The notes beneath the pieces are model-generated. The model worked only from the letters and a program-made list of their open reading frames with translations, was not told the DNA's origin and searched no databases. A program made the translations under genes and the position numbers. A stretch of DNA of 64,000 nt from Dietzia timorensis. Lineage in GTDB: Bacteria; Actinomycetota; Actinomycetes; Mycobacteriales; Mycobacteriaceae. The DNA is taken from the NCBI RefSeq assembly GCF_020742175.1, contig NZ_DYXM01000276.1, forward strand, positions 1 through 64,000. Reading direction: 5' to 3'. Shown here one piece after another: positions 19,883 through 35,406 of this stretch (positions are counted from its first letter, which is position 1; each line of letters opens with the position of its first letter).

Positions 19883-21298
19883 ATGAGTACCCCACGCGGC
19901 GCCGATTCCGCCGATTCGGTCGGACTCTTCGCGGTCGACGACCCCGGCACGGACAACTCCGGCGGATCGGAACCGGCAGCACGGGCCCGCGGAGGCGTGA
20001 GTCCCGCGAATGAGCCGGTGGATCCGGGCGCGCCTCTCGCCGTGCGGATGCGGCCCCGCACGCTGGACGAGGTGCTCGGCCAGTCCCATCTGCTCTCCGA
20101 TAACTCTCCGCTGCGCCGGCTGGTCGAGGGACGCGGAGCGAGTTCGCTGATCTTGTACGGGCCCCCGGGGACCGGCAAGACAACACTCGCGTCGCTCGTA
20201 GCGGCCGATTCGGATCGACATTTCGTCTCCCTCAGCGCGCTCAGCGCAGGCGTCAAGGACGTGCGAGCAGTGATCGATTCGGCACGCACCCGGCTCGCGC
20301 ACGGCACTCGCACCGTCCTCTTCATCGACGAGGTGCACCGCTTTTCCAAGTCGCAGCAGGACGCGCTACTCGCGGCGGTCGAGAACGGCATCGTTCTCCT
20401 CGTGGCCGCGACGACGGAGAATCCGCACTTCTCGATCATCTCGCCCCTGCTATCGCGGTCTCTGATCGCCGAATTGCAGTCCCTTGATGAGGACGCGATC
20501 TCCGACGTCATCCTGCGGGCTCTGTCCGACGAGCGCGGATTCGGCGGCCGGCTGGGCCTCGACGAGGATGCGCGCGACGACATCGTGCGGCTCGCCGGGG
20601 GAGACGCGCGCCGGTCGCTCACCATCCTCGAGGCCGCTGCCGGTGCGGCGCGCGGAGAGTCGATCACCGCCGCGGACGTGGAGACGAGCCTCGACGCCGC
20701 GCCCGTTCGCTACGACAGGGACGGAGATCAGCACTACGACGTGACCAGCGCGTTCATCAAGTCCATCCGCGGTTCGGACGTTGACGCCGCGCTGCACTAT
20801 CTCGCCCGCATGCTCGTCGCGGGGGAGGATCCGCGGTTCGTGGCACGCCGGCTCATGGTGCACGCCTCCGAGGACATCGGGATGGCCGACCCGACTGCGC
20901 TGCAGGCGGCCACGGCGGCATCGCATGTCGTGGAAAAGGTGGGTATGCCCGAGTGCCGTATCGCACTCGCGCAGGCGACGATCCACCTCGCGACGGCGCC
21001 GAAATCGAACGGCGTGATCAAGGCGATCAACGAAGCCATGGGCGACGTGCAGTCGGGGCGTATCGGCCAGGTGCCGAAAGTGCTTCGCGACGGGCACTAT
21101 AAGGGGGCGAAGGGGCTCGGGAACGGGGTCGGCTACAAGTATCCACACGACTCCGCGCCGGGCGTGGTCGCGCAGCAATACCCGCCGGACGCACTGCTCG
21201 ATCGCGACTATTACACGCCCACCGAGCACGGCCACGAAAGAGAACTGACGACTCGCGTGGCGAAGCTGCGGGCCATCGTCCGCAAGTTCGCCAGGTGA
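19883..21298 (+). CDS. rarA: Replication-associated recombination protein A (RarA/MgsA AAA+ ATPase)
   Basis: Clamp-loader-like ATPase acting at stalled replication forks, 471 residues. Walker A is [14 protein letters not shown] (about residue 90), Walker [19 protein letters not shown], sensor 1 [12 protein letters not shown], and the C-terminal tetramerisation domain includes [19 protein letters not shown] and [14 protein letters not shown] 19883 is placed 5 bases after ccggagg; a GTG at 19877 lies inside that ribosome site. The first 40 residues are low-complexity. M. tuberculosis has the same gene upstream of alaS. Confidence 0.94.
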   Translation: MSTPRGADSADSVGLFAVDDPGTDNSGGSEPAARARGGVSPANEPVDPGAPLAVRMRPRTLDEVLGQSHLLSDNSPLRRLVEGRGASSLILYGPPGTGKTTLASLVAADSDRHFVSLSALSAGVKDVRAVIDSARTRLAHGTRTVLFIDEVHRFSKSQQDALLAAVENGIVLLVAATTENPHFSIISPLLSRSLIAELQSLDEDAISDVILRALSDERGFGGRLGLDEDARDDIVRLAGGDARRSLTILEAAAGAARGESITAADVETSLDAAPVRYDRDGDQHYDVTSAFIKSIRGSDVDAALHYLARMLVAGEDPRFVARRLMVHASEDIGMADPTALQAATAASHVVEKVGMPECRIALAQATIHLATAPKSNGVIKAINEAMGDVQSGRIGQVPKVLRDGHYKGAKGLGNGVGYKYPHDSAPGVVAQQYPPDALLDRDYYTPTEHGHERELTTRVAKLRAIVRKFAR

Positions 21299-21348
21299 TC
21301 CCGCGCTATCGCACGATGCCGGACGGCGGTTCTCGCAGGCTCCCACTG

Positions 21349-21354
21349 TAGGAT
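21349..21354 (+). promoter_or_regulatory. Candidate -10 box for alaS and downstream genes
   Basis: TAGGAT (TANNNT) in the 109-base gap, 53 bases before the alaS GTG. No T-box-like leader is visible in the space between. Confidence 0.3.
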
Positions 21355-21407
21355 TTAGCGGCAGCACGCACCATTAGATCAGCATGCGGGGAAGGTTAGG
21401 CAGCACA

Positions 21408-24068
21408 GTGCAGACCCATGAGATTCGTCGTCGCTTTATCGAGCACTTCACGAAGACCGGACACACCGAGGTGCCGAGCGCGTCGCTGCTGCTGGACGAC
21501 CCCAACCTTCTCTTCGTCAACGCCGGGATGGTGCCGTTCAAGCCGTACTTCCTCGGCGCGCAGACCCCGCCATTCGATACCGCCGTGTCGATCCAGAAGT
21601 GCGTGAGGACCCTGGATATCGACGAGGTCGGCATCACCACCCGCCACAACACGTTTTTCCAGATGGCCGGCAACTTCTCGTTCGGCGATTACTTCAAGGA
21701 AGGCGCGATCACGAATGCGTGGTCGCTGCTCACCGGCTCCGTCGACGACGGCGGCTTCGGGATCGATCCCGATCGCCTGTGGGTCACCGTCTACCTCACC
21801 GACGACGAGGCGGCGGACATCTGGCGCGACAAGGTCGGCATCCCCGCCGAGCGGATCCAGCGCCGCAGCATGGCCGATAACTACTGGTCCATGGGCATTC
21901 CCGGGCCGTGCGGCCCGTGCTCGGAGATCTTTTACGACCGCGGCCCGGAGTACGGCGTCGACGGTGGGCCCGAGGCCGACGAGGACCGCTATATCGAGAT
22001 CTGGAACCTCGTGTTCATGGAGAACGAGCGAGGCGAAGGTTCCGGAAAAGATTCCTTCGAGATCCTCGGCCCGTTGCCGAAGAAGAACATCGATACCGGC
22101 ATGGGCATCGAACGTGTCGCGTTTCTCCTGCAGGGCGTGGAGAACGTCTACGAAACCGACCTGCTGCGCCCGGTCATCGAGACCGCAGAGAAGCTCACGG
22201 GCGCGGTGTACGGCCGCACGCACTCCGACGACGTTCGATTCCGCGTCATCGCCGACCACGCCCGCACCGGCTACATGCTCATCGCGGACGGAGTGACCCC
22301 AGGCAACGAGGGTCGCGGCTACATCCTTCGCCGGCTGCTGCGCCGCATCGTCCGCTCGGCCCGCCTTCTCGGAGCAGAAGGAGAGACGATGGCCGAGTTC
22401 ATGGCTGTCGTCCGCGACTCGATCGGCCCGTCCTTCCCGGAGACCGTCGATATGTTCGACCGGCTCTCGAAGGTCGCCGTGGCCGAGGAGACCGCGTTCC
22501 TCAAGACACTCGAGTCCGGCACCGCCCTGTTCGAGAGGACCGCCGAGTCCACCAAGTCCGCCGGCAGGAAAACGCTCAGCGGCAGCGAGGCGTTCACCCT
22601 CCACGACACCCACGGCTTCCCACTCGATCTGACCCTCGAGATGGCCGCCGAGTCCGGTCTTGAGGTCGACGAGGCCGGGTTCCGCGAGCTCATGGCAGAG
22701 CAGAAGGCCCGAGCGAAGGCCGATTCGAAGTCGAAGAAGCACGCCCACGCCGACCTCAGCGTGTACCGCCCGTTCCTTGATCTCGGCGACACCCGTTTCC
22801 TCGGCTACGACGAGCTCACCGGCGAGGGCGAGATCGTCGGCCTGGTGCGCGATGGACAAGCGGTCAACGAGGTGGCCGAGGGCGATTCGGTGGAGATCAT
22901 CCTCGACCGCACGCCGTTCTACGCGGAGGCCGGCGGTCAGCTCGGCGACCGCGGTCTCATCACCACAGCCTCGGGCGCCCGCGTCGACGTCGGCGACGTA
23001 CAGAAAATCGGAAAGCGCCTATGGGTCCACCGCGCCACCGTCACCAGCGGCGGCCTCGAGCTCGGCCAATCCGCGGCCGCCGAGGTCAATCCGCTGTGGC
23101 GCAAGGGTGCCAACCAGGCACACTCGGGAACCCACATGGTTCACGCGGCGCTCCGTCAGATCCTCGGGAGTGACGCCGTGCAGGCGGGTTCGCTCAACCG
23201 TCCGGGCTACCTTCGCTTCGACTTCTCCTCGACGGACGCCGTCCCCTCGGACGTACTGGCCCAGATCGAGGAGCTGACCAACTCGGCGATCGACGCCGAC
23301 TACGAGGTCAACACCATCGAAACCTCGCTGGAAAAGGCGAAGAACATGGGCGCTATGGCGCTGTTCGGCGAGAACTACGGCGACGAGGTCCGCGTCGTCG
23401 AGATCGGCGGACCGTTCTCGATCGAACTCTGCGGCGGAACCCACGTCGGCTCCAGCGCTCAGATCGGGCCCGTTGTGTTCCTCGGTGAATCCTCGATCGG
23501 TTCCGGTGTGCGGCGCGTCGAGGCCTATGTCGGCATGGACGCGTTCAGGCATCAGGCGCGCGAGCGCGCCGTGTTGTCGGGTCTTGCGACCGCGCTCAAG
23601 GCACCGGCAGATCAGGTGCAGGATCGCGTCGATTCCCTGTCCGACAGGCTCAAGAACGCCGAGAAGGAGATCAACTCCCTTCGCACGGCACAGCTGGCCG
23701 CCAACGCCGGCCAGCTTGTCGACAAGGCTGAACGAGTCGGCGATCTGCTCCTGGTGTCCGAAACGGTGCCCGAGGGCACCTCGGCAGGCGATCTTCGACA
23801 ACTCGCCCAAGACCTCAAGGGCCGTCTGGGCTCGGAGCCGGGGGTCGTCTTCCTCACCGCGAAGGACGGAGACAAGGTGCCGTTCGTACTCGGCGTGACG
23901 AAGGCCGGCCAGGACACCGGACTCAAGGCGGGTGACCTCGTCAAGACCATCGCCGAACCGCTTGGCGGACGCGGCGGCGGGAAGCCCGACATGGCGCAGG
24001 GCGCCGGCACGAATCCGGACGGCATCGATGCTGCGATCTCGCAGCTTCGTTCGGTTCTACAGAGGTAG
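21408..24068 (+). CDS. alaS: Alanyl-tRNA synthetase
   Basis: Class II synthetase with editing, 886 residues. The start [14 protein letters not shown] at GTG 21408 matches the family N-terminus, with ggggaagg upstream. The catalytic core includes [13 protein letters not shown] and [20 protein letters not shown]. The editing domain has the zinc ligands [12 protein letters not shown] and CGGTHV. The C-Ala domain runs to the end with [15 protein letters not shown]. It is followed directly by ruvX (stop to start 6 bases). Confidence 0.97.
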   Translation: MQTHEIRRRFIEHFTKTGHTEVPSASLLLDDPNLLFVNAGMVPFKPYFLGAQTPPFDTAVSIQKCVRTLDIDEVGITTRHNTFFQMAGNFSFGDYFKEGAITNAWSLLTGSVDDGGFGIDPDRLWVTVYLTDDEAADIWRDKVGIPAERIQRRSMADNYWSMGIPGPCGPCSEIFYDRGPEYGVDGGPEADEDRYIEIWNLVFMENERGEGSGKDSFEILGPLPKKNIDTGMGIERVAFLLQGVENVYETDLLRPVIETAEKLTGAVYGRTHSDDVRFRVIADHARTGYMLIADGVTPGNEGRGYILRRLLRRIVRSARLLGAEGETMAEFMAVVRDSIGPSFPETVDMFDRLSKVAVAEETAFLKTLESGTALFERTAESTKSAGRKTLSGSEAFTLHDTHGFPLDLTLEMAAESGLEVDEAGFRELMAEQKARAKADSKSKKHAHADLSVYRPFLDLGDTRFLGYDELTGEGEIVGLVRDGQAVNEVAEGDSVEIILDRTPFYAEAGGQLGDRGLITTASGARVDVGDVQKIGKRLWVHRATVTSGGLELGQSAAAEVNPLWRKGANQAHSGTHMVHAALRQILGSDAVQAGSLNRPGYLRFDFSSTDAVPSDVLAQIEELTNSAIDADYEVNTIETSLEKAKNMGAMALFGENYGDEVRVVEIGGPFSIELCGGTHVGSSAQIGPVVFLGESSIGSGVRRVEAYVGMDAFRHQARERAVLSGLATALKAPADQVQDRVDSLSDRLKNAEKEINSLRTAQLAANAGQLVDKAERVGDLLLVSETVPEGTSAGDLRQLAQDLKGRLGSEPGVVFLTAKDGDKVPFVLGVTKAGQDTGLKAGDLVKTIAEPLGGRGGGKPDMAQGAGTNPDGIDAAISQLRSVLQR

Positions 24069-24074
24069 CGGCCG

Positions 24075-24551
24075 GTGGCTTTGAGCAGAGGCCGTCGTCT
24101 CGGCATCGATGTGGGGCTCGCGCGTATCGGTATCGCCGTCTCGGACCCGGACAGCATTCTCGCCACGCCGGTGGAGACACTCCAGGTCAGCGACGGCCCG
24201 AAGAACACGGCTGCGCCCTGGGGCAGGGAGATCACCCGCGTGCTCGATCTCGCTCGCGAATACGACGCGGTCGCCGTGGTCGTGGGCCTTCCGGCGAGCC
24301 TCGCGGGGCGGCACACCCAGTCCACCGAGATGGCGCAGTCGTTCTGCGAGCAGTTGGCGACCGTCCTTCCCGAGGAGGTCGAGCTGCGCACGACCGACGA
24401 ACGCCTAAGCACTGTTCAGGCGACCGGACAGCTTCACTCGGCGGGCAAAAACGCGAAAAAGCAACGTTCGATTATCGACCAAGCCGCCGCGGTGGCAATA
24501 CTGCAAAGCTGGATTGATTCGCAGCGCGCCGCACCAGACGCACTGTCCTGA
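24075..24551 (+). CDS. ruvX: Putative pre-16S rRNA nuclease / Holliday junction resolvase-like YqgF (RuvX)
   Basis: A 158-residue RNase H-fold protein of the YqgF family, implicated in 16S rRNA 5' end maturation. The N-terminal motif GIDVGLARIGIAVSD holds the first acidic residue. VVVGLPASLAG, ERLSTVQAT and IIDQAAAVAILQSWID are the remaining family blocks. GTG start 6 bases after alaS implies coupling. It is followed by mltG, as in most bacteria with this cluster. Confidence 0.92.
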   Translation: MALSRGRRLGIDVGLARIGIAVSDPDSILATPVETLQVSDGPKNTAAPWGREITRVLDLAREYDAVAVVVGLPASLAGRHTQSTEMAQSFCEQLATVLPEEVELRTTDERLSTVQATGQLHSAGKNAKKQRSIIDQAAAVAILQSWIDSQRAAPDALS

Positions 24552-24564
24552 GAGGAACACAGGT

Positions 24565-24570
24565 TAAACT
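24565..24570 (+). promoter_or_regulatory. Candidate -10 box for mltG
   Basis: TAAACT (TANNNT) just after the ruvX stop and 46 bases before the mltG ATG. It could supply extra transcription to the aro genes. Confidence 0.3.
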
Positions 24571-24616
24571 CCCAGGAGAATTTTCATCCGAGTTTCGCTG
24601 ACACGTTAGGGACCCG

Positions 24617-25786
24617 ATGTCTAAGTCAAACGGAGCAGCCCGTACCGCGGGGCCGATTCGCGCGCTGTTGATTGCCGCGTTGATCGGCGTACTACTGGCG
24701 GCCGCACTGCTGGTCTATCGCAGCGGAAACAGCGGGAGCTCCGCAGCAGACTACGACGGGGAAGGCGAGGGCATGGTCATGCTCCGGGTCTCCGAAGGCG
24801 AGTCCTTGGGCGAGGTCGGCGAAGAGCTAGAGAACCTCAACGTCGTCAAGTCGGCGCAGGCTTTCAACGAAGCAGCGAACCTCAACACGGCACTCAATGG
24901 ACTACAGCCGGGCTACTACCAACTGCGCGAGGAGATGAAGGGCTCGGTGGCTGCCGCACTGCTCGCGGACCCGAACTCACGCGTCGGCTGGCTGCAGGTA
25001 CCCGCCGGCTCTCGTCTCAAGGACACCACCGTCGTGGGCGGGCCCGGCGCGCAAGGCATTTACACACTCATGTCCGAGGCGTCGTGCCTCCGCTCCGAGG
25101 ACGCCAACGAGGCACCCCAGTGTAAGAGCGCAGAGGAGTTCCGCCAGGTCGCCGAAACGGCCGACCCAGCGTCGCTGGGCGTGCCCGAGTGGGCGATCAA
25201 TGAGGTGTCCAACGCGCCGGATCCGTCCCGCCGCCTCGAGGGGCTGCTGTCCTCGGGCAACCACGACTTCGACCCGACGGGTTCGGCCGAGGAAGTCTGG
25301 CGGGAACTCATCGATTCCTCCACCAAGCAGTACGAGGAGTCCGGTCTCGTGCAGTCGGCCGCGAATATCCATATCACCCCCTACGAATTGGTGACGGCGG
25401 CCTCTCTCATCCAGCATGAGGCCGGCGCCGCCGACTACGGCAAGGTCGCCACGGTTATCCTCAACCGTCTGGCCGAGCCCATGCGTTTGCAGTTCGACTC
25501 GACGGTCAACTACACACAGGATGACCAGGAGGTCGCGACGACCGACGATGCTCGCGGGGAGGAGAACCCCTGGAATACCTACGCCAAGGACGGCCTGCCC
25601 TACGGCCCGATCGCCAGCCCTTCGATGGAGGCGATCAGCGCGATGGAGAACCCGGAGCCAGGCCCTTGGCTGTACTTCGTCACCGTCAACGCCGACGGCA
25701 CAACCGAGTTCACCGAGGACTACAACCAGCACCTCGCCAACCAGCAGGCAGCAGTCGACTCGGGCGTGCTTTCCAGCGGCCGCTGA
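24617..25786 (+). CDS. mltG: Endolytic murein transglycosylase MltG (YceG family)
   Basis: Membrane-anchored enzyme that cleaves nascent glycan strands and so sets peptidoglycan chain length. Of 389 residues, the N-terminal transmembrane helix (about 15-35, ALLIAALIGVLLAAALLVY) is followed by a LysM-like segment and the YceG domain. The proposed catalytic Glu lies in SLIQHEAGAADYGKVATVILNRL, with QFDSTVNYT and NPWNTYAKDGLPYGPIASP downstream. The ATG follows the ruvX gene by 65 bases; aroE begins 4 bases after its stop. Confidence 0.93.
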   Translation: MSKSNGAARTAGPIRALLIAALIGVLLAAALLVYRSGNSGSSAADYDGEGEGMVMLRVSEGESLGEVGEELENLNVVKSAQAFNEAANLNTALNGLQPGYYQLREEMKGSVAAALLADPNSRVGWLQVPAGSRLKDTTVVGGPGAQGIYTLMSEASCLRSEDANEAPQCKSAEEFRQVAETADPASLGVPEWAINEVSNAPDPSRRLEGLLSSGNHDFDPTGSAEEVWRELIDSSTKQYEESGLVQSAANIHITPYELVTAASLIQHEAGAADYGKVATVILNRLAEPMRLQFDSTVNYTQDDQEVATTDDARGEENPWNTYAKDGLPYGPIASPSMEAISAMENPEPGPWLYFVTVNADGTTEFTEDYNQHLANQQAAVDSGVLSSGR

Positions 25787-25790
25787 TCGC

Positions 25791-26633
25791 ATGGCGCATT
25801 CCGCAACCGCGAAAGCCGCGGTGCTGGGAGACCCGGTCGACCATTCGCTGTCACCTGTCCTGCATTCGGCCGGATACTCGGCCCTCGGCTTAGCCGGATG
25901 GAGATACGAGGCGATCCGTTGCCCTGAAGGTAAGCTCGCCGATATCGTCCGTTCGGCAGGGGAGGACTTCCGGGGATTTTCGGTCACGATGCCCGGCAAA
26001 CCCGAGGCGCTCGCGTTCGCCGACGAGGTCACCGAACGTGCACGCCTCGTCGACTCCGCCAATACCCTCGTGCGCACCGCCGACGGATGGCTCGCCGATT
26101 GCACAGACATCGACGGAGCCTACGCTGCCCTGTCGGCGTACTCGGAGCTTCCGCCCCGTCCGGCGATTGTTCTGCTGGGAGCGGGCGGAACCGCAAAGCC
26201 ATTCATCGCGGCAATAGCACGGATCCCGGGCGCCTCGATCGTCATCGCCACCAGGCGACCCTCCGCCGGCGGGGCTCTGGAATGCGCGGCGCGCTTCGGC
26301 GTCGAAGCGACGGACGTTCGCCTCGCCGACCCGGAGCTACCCAACCTGATCAGCTCTGCCGACCTCGTCGTCAGCACAATTCCCGAAGCGGGCGCCCGCG
26401 AACTCACCGAACTCGTACGCCCCGCGGCACGGCTCGTCGACGCGCTATACAACCCGTGGCCGACCCCGCTGGGTGCCGCGGTGCGCGCAGGAGGCGGCGA
26501 GGTTATCGGCGGCGACACCATGCTTCTAGGTCAGGCGCTCGGACAGTTCGAGCTGTTCACCGGAGAGCCCGCACCAGCCGCGGAAATGGCACGGGCACTT
26601 CGGGAGGCGCTCGCCACGCGTTCAGGCAGGTAG
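25791..26633 (+). CDS. aroE: Shikimate dehydrogenase
   Basis: NADP-dependent reduction of 3-dehydroshikimate to shikimate, 280 residues. The substrate-binding N-terminal blocks are LGDPVDHSLSPVLHSAGY (Ser pair) and FSVTMPGKPEAL, where the catalytic Lys follows the usual NVTxPxK pattern as VTMPGK. The NADP-binding loop is LLGAGGTAKPFIAA. The C-terminal GGDTMLLGQALGQFELFTG contains the conserved Gln. ATG 25791 is 4 bases after mltG; the longer frame that starts inside mltG is a shadow. Confidence 0.93.
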   Translation: MAHSATAKAAVLGDPVDHSLSPVLHSAGYSALGLAGWRYEAIRCPEGKLADIVRSAGEDFRGFSVTMPGKPEALAFADEVTERARLVDSANTLVRTADGWLADCTDIDGAYAALSAYSELPPRPAIVLLGAGGTAKPFIAAIARIPGASIVIATRRPSAGGALECAARFGVEATDVRLADPELPNLISSADLVVSTIPEAGARELTELVRPAARLVDALYNPWPTPLGAAVRAGGGEVIGGDTMLLGQALGQFELFTGEPAPAAEMARALREALATRSGR

Positions 26634-26660
26634 CGCCCCCACACCACACTGCCGCCGCTC

Positions 26661-26666
26661 TACGCT
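26661..26666 (+). promoter_or_regulatory. Candidate leaderless promoter for the prepilin peptidase gene
   Basis: TACGCT ends 6 bases before the GTG at 26673 and no ribosome site is present, the layout of leaderless actinobacterial genes. Confidence 0.4.
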
Positions 26667-26672
26667 CGGCAC

Positions 26673-27137
26673 GTGCACACCGACGGCGCGCCTCTCGCTT
26701 CCCTGGCTGTCGTCCTGCCATGGGCACTGTTCGTTGCCGCGGTGGATATTCGGCACCGGCGGATTCCGGTGCAACTCCAAATTGCGGGCCCGGCCGTCTC
26801 GGCCATCGCCGTGGGCGTCAATGTCCTCGCGAATCCTCAGGGGTCCACGCCCCTGGTTCAGGTGGTCGGTGGTGCGCTCGCGCTCACCGCGGCCTATTTC
26901 GCGCTCCGCGTGTTCGCTCCGCATCACCTCGGCGGTGGCGACCTCCGCATCGCTCCGGCAATCGGTGCGCTCGGCGGGATCGGGGGAGTCGACGGCATTG
27001 TTCTCGTCGCCATCGGACCGTTCGCCGTCACAGCCGTGATCGGTGTTGTCCTACTCGCCGCGAAGGGCACGCGCCACGTCCCGCACGGACCGGCCATGGT
27101 GGGTTGCGCGCTTCTGGCCATGGCCCAAGGCGGGTAG
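26673..27137 (+). CDS. Minimal prepilin (type IV leader) peptidase, A24 family
   Basis: A 154-residue integral membrane aspartic protease lacking the N-terminal methylation domain of PilD. The two catalytic aspartates are in [14 protein letters not shown] (about residue 25) and [17 protein letters not shown] (about 90). Four to five hydrophobic helices are visible. Such proteins process Flp/Tad pilins, but no pilin or tad gene lies in the window, so its substrate is unknown. It sits between aroE and aroC as in M. tuberculosis (Rv2551c). Confidence 0.85.
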   Translation: MHTDGAPLASLAVVLPWALFVAAVDIRHRRIPVQLQIAGPAVSAIAVGVNVLANPQGSTPLVQVVGGALALTAAYFALRVFAPHHLGGGDLRIAPAIGALGGIGGVDGIVLVAIGPFAVTAVIGVVLLAAKGTRHVPHGPAMVGCALLAMAQGG

Positions 27138-27182
27138 AAATCGGCCCAACTACCCGGATCGCCCTCGTACGGGGGTTCGTGG

Positions 27183-27188
27183 GATACT
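27183..27188 (+). promoter_or_regulatory. Candidate leaderless promoter for aroC
   Basis: GATACT ends 7 bases before the aroC GTG at 27196. No Shine-Dalgarno-like sequence lies between, so the message may start at the initiation codon. Confidence 0.35.
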
Positions 27189-27195
27189 TGACCTC

Positions 27196-28391
<1,196 letters not shown>

Positions 28392-28392
<1 letters not shown>

Positions 28393-29006
28393 TGGGCCGA
28401 AACCTCGCAGCCATGTCCTCCACTCGTTCCTCCCCGAAACGCGACCGTGAGCCGTGGCCCGGACCGTACGTCGTCATCGGCATGCCGGGCTCCGGAAAGA
28501 CGACCGTGGGCAAACGCCTCGCAAAAGCCCTCGGGGTTTCCTTCGCGGACACCGACCATCTCATCGAGGTCGACCAACGCAGCACCATCCCGGAGATTTT
28601 CTCCTCGCGTGGTGAGGACTACTTCCGCGACACCGAGGAGCGCATAGTGGCCGATGCACTCGCTTCCGCCACGGGCGTGGTGTCCCTCGGCGGGGGAGCG
28701 ATCATGAGGGACGCAACCCGTAAGCGGCTCCACGATTTCACGGTTGTCCACCTGACGATCGGCGTGGCAGAGGGATCGCGTCGCAGCGGGGGAGGGAACC
28801 GCCCGCTGCTCGCCGGTTCCGATGTGCTTGCCCGCTACCAGCAGCTTCACACCGACCGGGCGCCACTCTATAAAGAGGTCTCGACCATCTCCGTTTCAAC
28901 CGAACGCCGCAGCACTGGCAAAGTGGTGAGAGAGCTTGTCGAGTTCCTCGACCCGGCATTGGCGACGGAACTCGCAGAAGAATCGAATGACGACAAACAC
29001 ACATGA
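28392..29006 (+). CDS. aroK: Shikimate kinase
   Basis: ATP-dependent phosphorylation of shikimate at the 3-hydroxyl. P-loop GMPGSGKTTVGKRL, shikimate-binding Asp in SFADTDHLIE, Arg in EDYFRDTEERIV, Gly-Gly in SLGGGAIMRD, and a lid-region Arg near the C-terminus. Start is GTG 28392 overlapping the aroC stop, or ATG 28413; both add a non-conserved basic leader before the kinase fold. aroB follows after 10 bases. Confidence 0.94.
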
Positions 29007-29013
29007 GGAGTAG

Positions 29014-31256
<2,243 letters not shown>

Positions 31257-31319
31257 CGGCAACGGGCATACGAACTAGACAACTGTAGACAGACAACCGG
31301 CAAGAGCTAGGAGAAGCTT

Positions 31320-31883
31320 ATGGCGTCAACCGCCGATTTCAAGAACGGGCTAGTCCTCAAGGAAGACAACGAACTCTGGCAGATCGTCGAGTTCCAGCAC
31401 GTCAAGCCGGGCAAGGGCCCCGCATTCGTGCGGACGAAGCAGAAGAACGTCGTCTCGGGCAAAACCATCGACAAGACCTACAACGCGGGCGTCAAGGTCG
31501 AGACCGCCACCGTCGATCGTCGCGACATGCAGTACCTGTACCGCGATGGCGAAGACTACGTGCTCATGGATTCGGAGACGTTTGACCAGATCAACGTCAC
31601 CCCGACCGTGATGGGCGACGGCGCGCGGTTCCTCCTTGAAAACGAGACCGTGCAGGTGTCCATGCACGAGGGTCTTCCGCTGTTCGCCGAGATGCCGGTC
31701 GCGGTGAACCTCGTGGTCGAGCAGACGGACCCGGGCCTGCAGGGCGACCGTTCCACCGGCGGCACCAAGCCGGCGACGCTCGAGACCGGCGCCGAAGTGC
31801 AGGTCCCGCTGTTCATCAACACGGGCGACAAGCTGCGAATCGACACCCGCGACGGCAGCTACCTGAGCCGGGTGAACGACTAA
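31320..31883 (+). CDS. efp: Elongation factor P
   Basis: Translation factor that rescues ribosomes stalled at polyproline, 187 residues. KOW-like N-terminal domain with the loop KPGKGPAF holding the lysine (about residue 33) that enters the peptidyl-transferase centre, then two OB domains ending [26 protein letters not shown]. aggaga ribosome site. The pepQ-efp gap of 63 bases contains two TAGAC repeats but no convincing promoter. Confidence 0.97.
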   Translation: MASTADFKNGLVLKEDNELWQIVEFQHVKPGKGPAFVRTKQKNVVSGKTIDKTYNAGVKVETATVDRRDMQYLYRDGEDYVLMDSETFDQINVTPTVMGDGARFLLENETVQVSMHEGLPLFAEMPVAVNLVVEQTDPGLQGDRSTGGTKPATLETGAEVQVPLFINTGDKLRIDTRDGSYLSRVND

Positions 31884-31885
31884 GA

Positions 31886-32477
31886 ATGGCCGAGCCCGCA
31901 CACGGCCCTTCGGCCGACCCCTATCGCCGCCGGGGCACACGTTTTCGTTCCCGGCGGCGCGCGGCATCGCTGCTTTTCGAGGCGGAAATGCGTTCCGTCG
32001 ATGCCACCGAGCTCGCCCGCGAGCGGCAGGAACTCGGCGCGCTCAACGCCGAAATCGGTGAGGTATCGGAGTTCGCCCGCTCCATCGTCGAGGGCGTCGA
32101 CGAACACCGCACCACTATCGACGACGCGATCTCCGACCATCTCGACGGCTGGGTCCTCGACCGGATTCCCGCGGTGGACCGCGCGATCCTCCGCGTTGGC
32201 GCCTGGGAACTTCTGTACGGCCCCGCCGAGACGCCACGTGCCACGATCATCGATCAGGCGGTGCTTCTGACGGCGGACATCGCAGCCGAAAAGTCGATGG
32301 CCTACGTCAACGCCGTGCTCGACCAGATCGCGGGATTGGCCGAGCACATCAAGGCCGCCGAGGCCGCCGTGGCCGCAATGGACGAGTCGTCGGGCGCCGA
32401 GCCCGGCGAAGACTCGTCTGCATCCGACGATTCCGCTGAATCGGCCGGGGACGACGACGCACCGACAACGGGCGCCT

Positions 32478-32479
<2 letters not shown>
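31886..32479 (+). CDS. nusB: Transcription antitermination factor NusB
   Basis: Component of the rRNA antitermination complex with NusE, binding boxA RNA. The helical domain occupies about residues 10-155 (RRRAASLLFEAEMR, WVLDRIPAVDRAILRVGAWELLY, INQAVLLT-like DQAVLLTADIAAEKSMAYVNAVLD). The last roughly 40 residues form a strongly acidic Ser/Asp/Glu tail absent from shorter homologues. Begins 2 bases after the efp stop. Confidence 0.94.
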
Positions 32480-34083
<1,604 letters not shown>

Positions 34084-35406
34084 GTGACTCAACAGAAGTC
34101 AGACAATAGTTCGCTCCTGCTCAAGGGAGTCCGCCTGTATGGAGAAGGCGACGCGGTCGACGTGCGCATCGACTCGAGTGTGATCACCGAGATCGGCCCG
34201 GGTCTCGCGGCCGAGGGCGCCACCGTCCTCGATTGCAGCGGCCAGGTGGCGCTCCCGGGTTTCGTCGACATGCATACGCACCTGCGCGAGCCCGGACGCG
34301 AGGACACCGAGACCATCGAGTCCGGTTCCCGCGCGGCGGCCAGCGGCGGCTACACCGCTGTGTTCGCGATGGCGAACACCCAGCCGGTCGCCGACAATCA
34401 GACGGTCACAGATTCGGTGTATCGCATCGGTCGCGAGGTCGGCCTGTGCGATGTGCATCCGGTCGGCGCGGTCACCGTGGGTCTCGAAGGCGCCCAGCTC
34501 GCAGAGATGGGCCAAATGGCGTCGGGAGAAGGGAAGGTCAAGATCTTCTCCGACGACGGCAAGTGCGTGCACGAGCCCATGATCATGCGACGCGCTCTCG
34601 AATACTCGGCCTCGCTCGGAGTGCTCATCGCCCAGCATGCCGAGGAACCGCGGCTCACCGTTGGCGCAGTCGCACACGAGGGCCCGAATGCGGCGCGACT
34701 CGGACTTGCCGGGTGGCCGCGCGCCGCGGAGGAATCCATCGTCGCGCGCGATGCGCTGCTGGCCCGCGACGCCGGCGCGCGCGTCCACATCTGCCACGCC
34801 TCGACGGCGGGCACCGTTGAACTCCTCAGGTGGGCGAAGGCCCAAGGTGTCGATATCACCGCGGAAGTGACGCCGCACCACCTCATTCTCGACGACTCCA
34901 GACTCGACACCTACGACGGAGTCTTTCGCGTCAATCCGCCATTGCGCGAGTCCAGCGACGCAGCCGCGCTGCGCCAGGCACTCAAGGACGGCGTGGTCGA
35001 CTGTGTCGCCACAGACCATGCTCCCCACGCAAGCCAGGAGAAATGTTGCGAGTTCGCCCAGGCGCGTCCCGGCATGCTCGGCCTCGAGACAGCGCTTCCC
35101 ATCGTGGCGCAGTTGTTCGTCGAGTCCGGCGAGTGCGACTGGCGGTGGGTCGCACGCGTGATGAGTGAGCGGCCGGCGCAGATCTCCGGTCTAGCCGATC
35201 AGGGCAGGCCTCTTGCGGTGGGCGAACCCGCCAACATCGCCGTCATCGACGACAAGCGGGAATGGACCGTGACTCCGGATGGCCTGCAGAGCCTGTCGGA
35301 GAACACCCCTTATGCGGGCATGACCTTCCAGATGACGGTGTCGACGACGATTCTGCGCGGCAAGGTCACCCATCAGCGCGAGAACGAAGTGAGGCAGGAA
35401 CGATGA
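34084..35406 (+). CDS. pyrC: Dihydroorotase (class I)
   Basis: Zinc amidohydrolase closing carbamoyl aspartate to dihydroorotate, 440 residues. Metal site [15 protein letters not shown], further ligands in QHAEEP and [11 protein letters not shown], and the catalytic Asp in [10 protein letters not shown]. The substrate loop is [19 protein letters not shown] start immediately follows pyrB. Its last four bases overlap the next gene (ATGA). Confidence 0.95.
   Translation: MTQQKSDNSSLLLKGVRLYGEGDAVDVRIDSSVITEIGPGLAAEGATVLDCSGQVALPGFVDMHTHLREPGREDTETIESGSRAAASGGYTAVFAMANTQPVADNQTVTDSVYRIGREVGLCDVHPVGAVTVGLEGAQLAEMGQMASGEGKVKIFSDDGKCVHEPMIMRRALEYSASLGVLIAQHAEEPRLTVGAVAHEGPNAARLGLAGWPRAAEESIVARDALLARDAGARVHICHASTAGTVELLRWAKAQGVDITAEVTPHHLILDDSRLDTYDGVFRVNPPLRESSDAAALRQALKDGVVDCVATDHAPHASQEKCCEFAQARPGMLGLETALPIVAQLFVESGECDWRWVARVMSERPAQISGLADQGRPLAVGEPANIAVIDDKREWTVTPDGLQSLSENTPYAGMTFQMTVSTTILRGKVTHQRENEVRQER

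Noticed and set aside
21299..21407. T-box leader before alaS
   Set aside because: No T-box consensus or long specifier stem; the gap is only about 109 bases.
21396..22859. A 487-codon minus-strand open frame within alaS
   Set aside because: Antisense shadow created by GC-rich third positions; the sense strand is full-length AlaRS.
31270..31295. Two TAGAC elements upstream of efp as a second McbR site
   Set aside because: They are direct repeats, not the inverted TAGAC-N6-GTCTA arrangement, and efp is not a sulfur gene.
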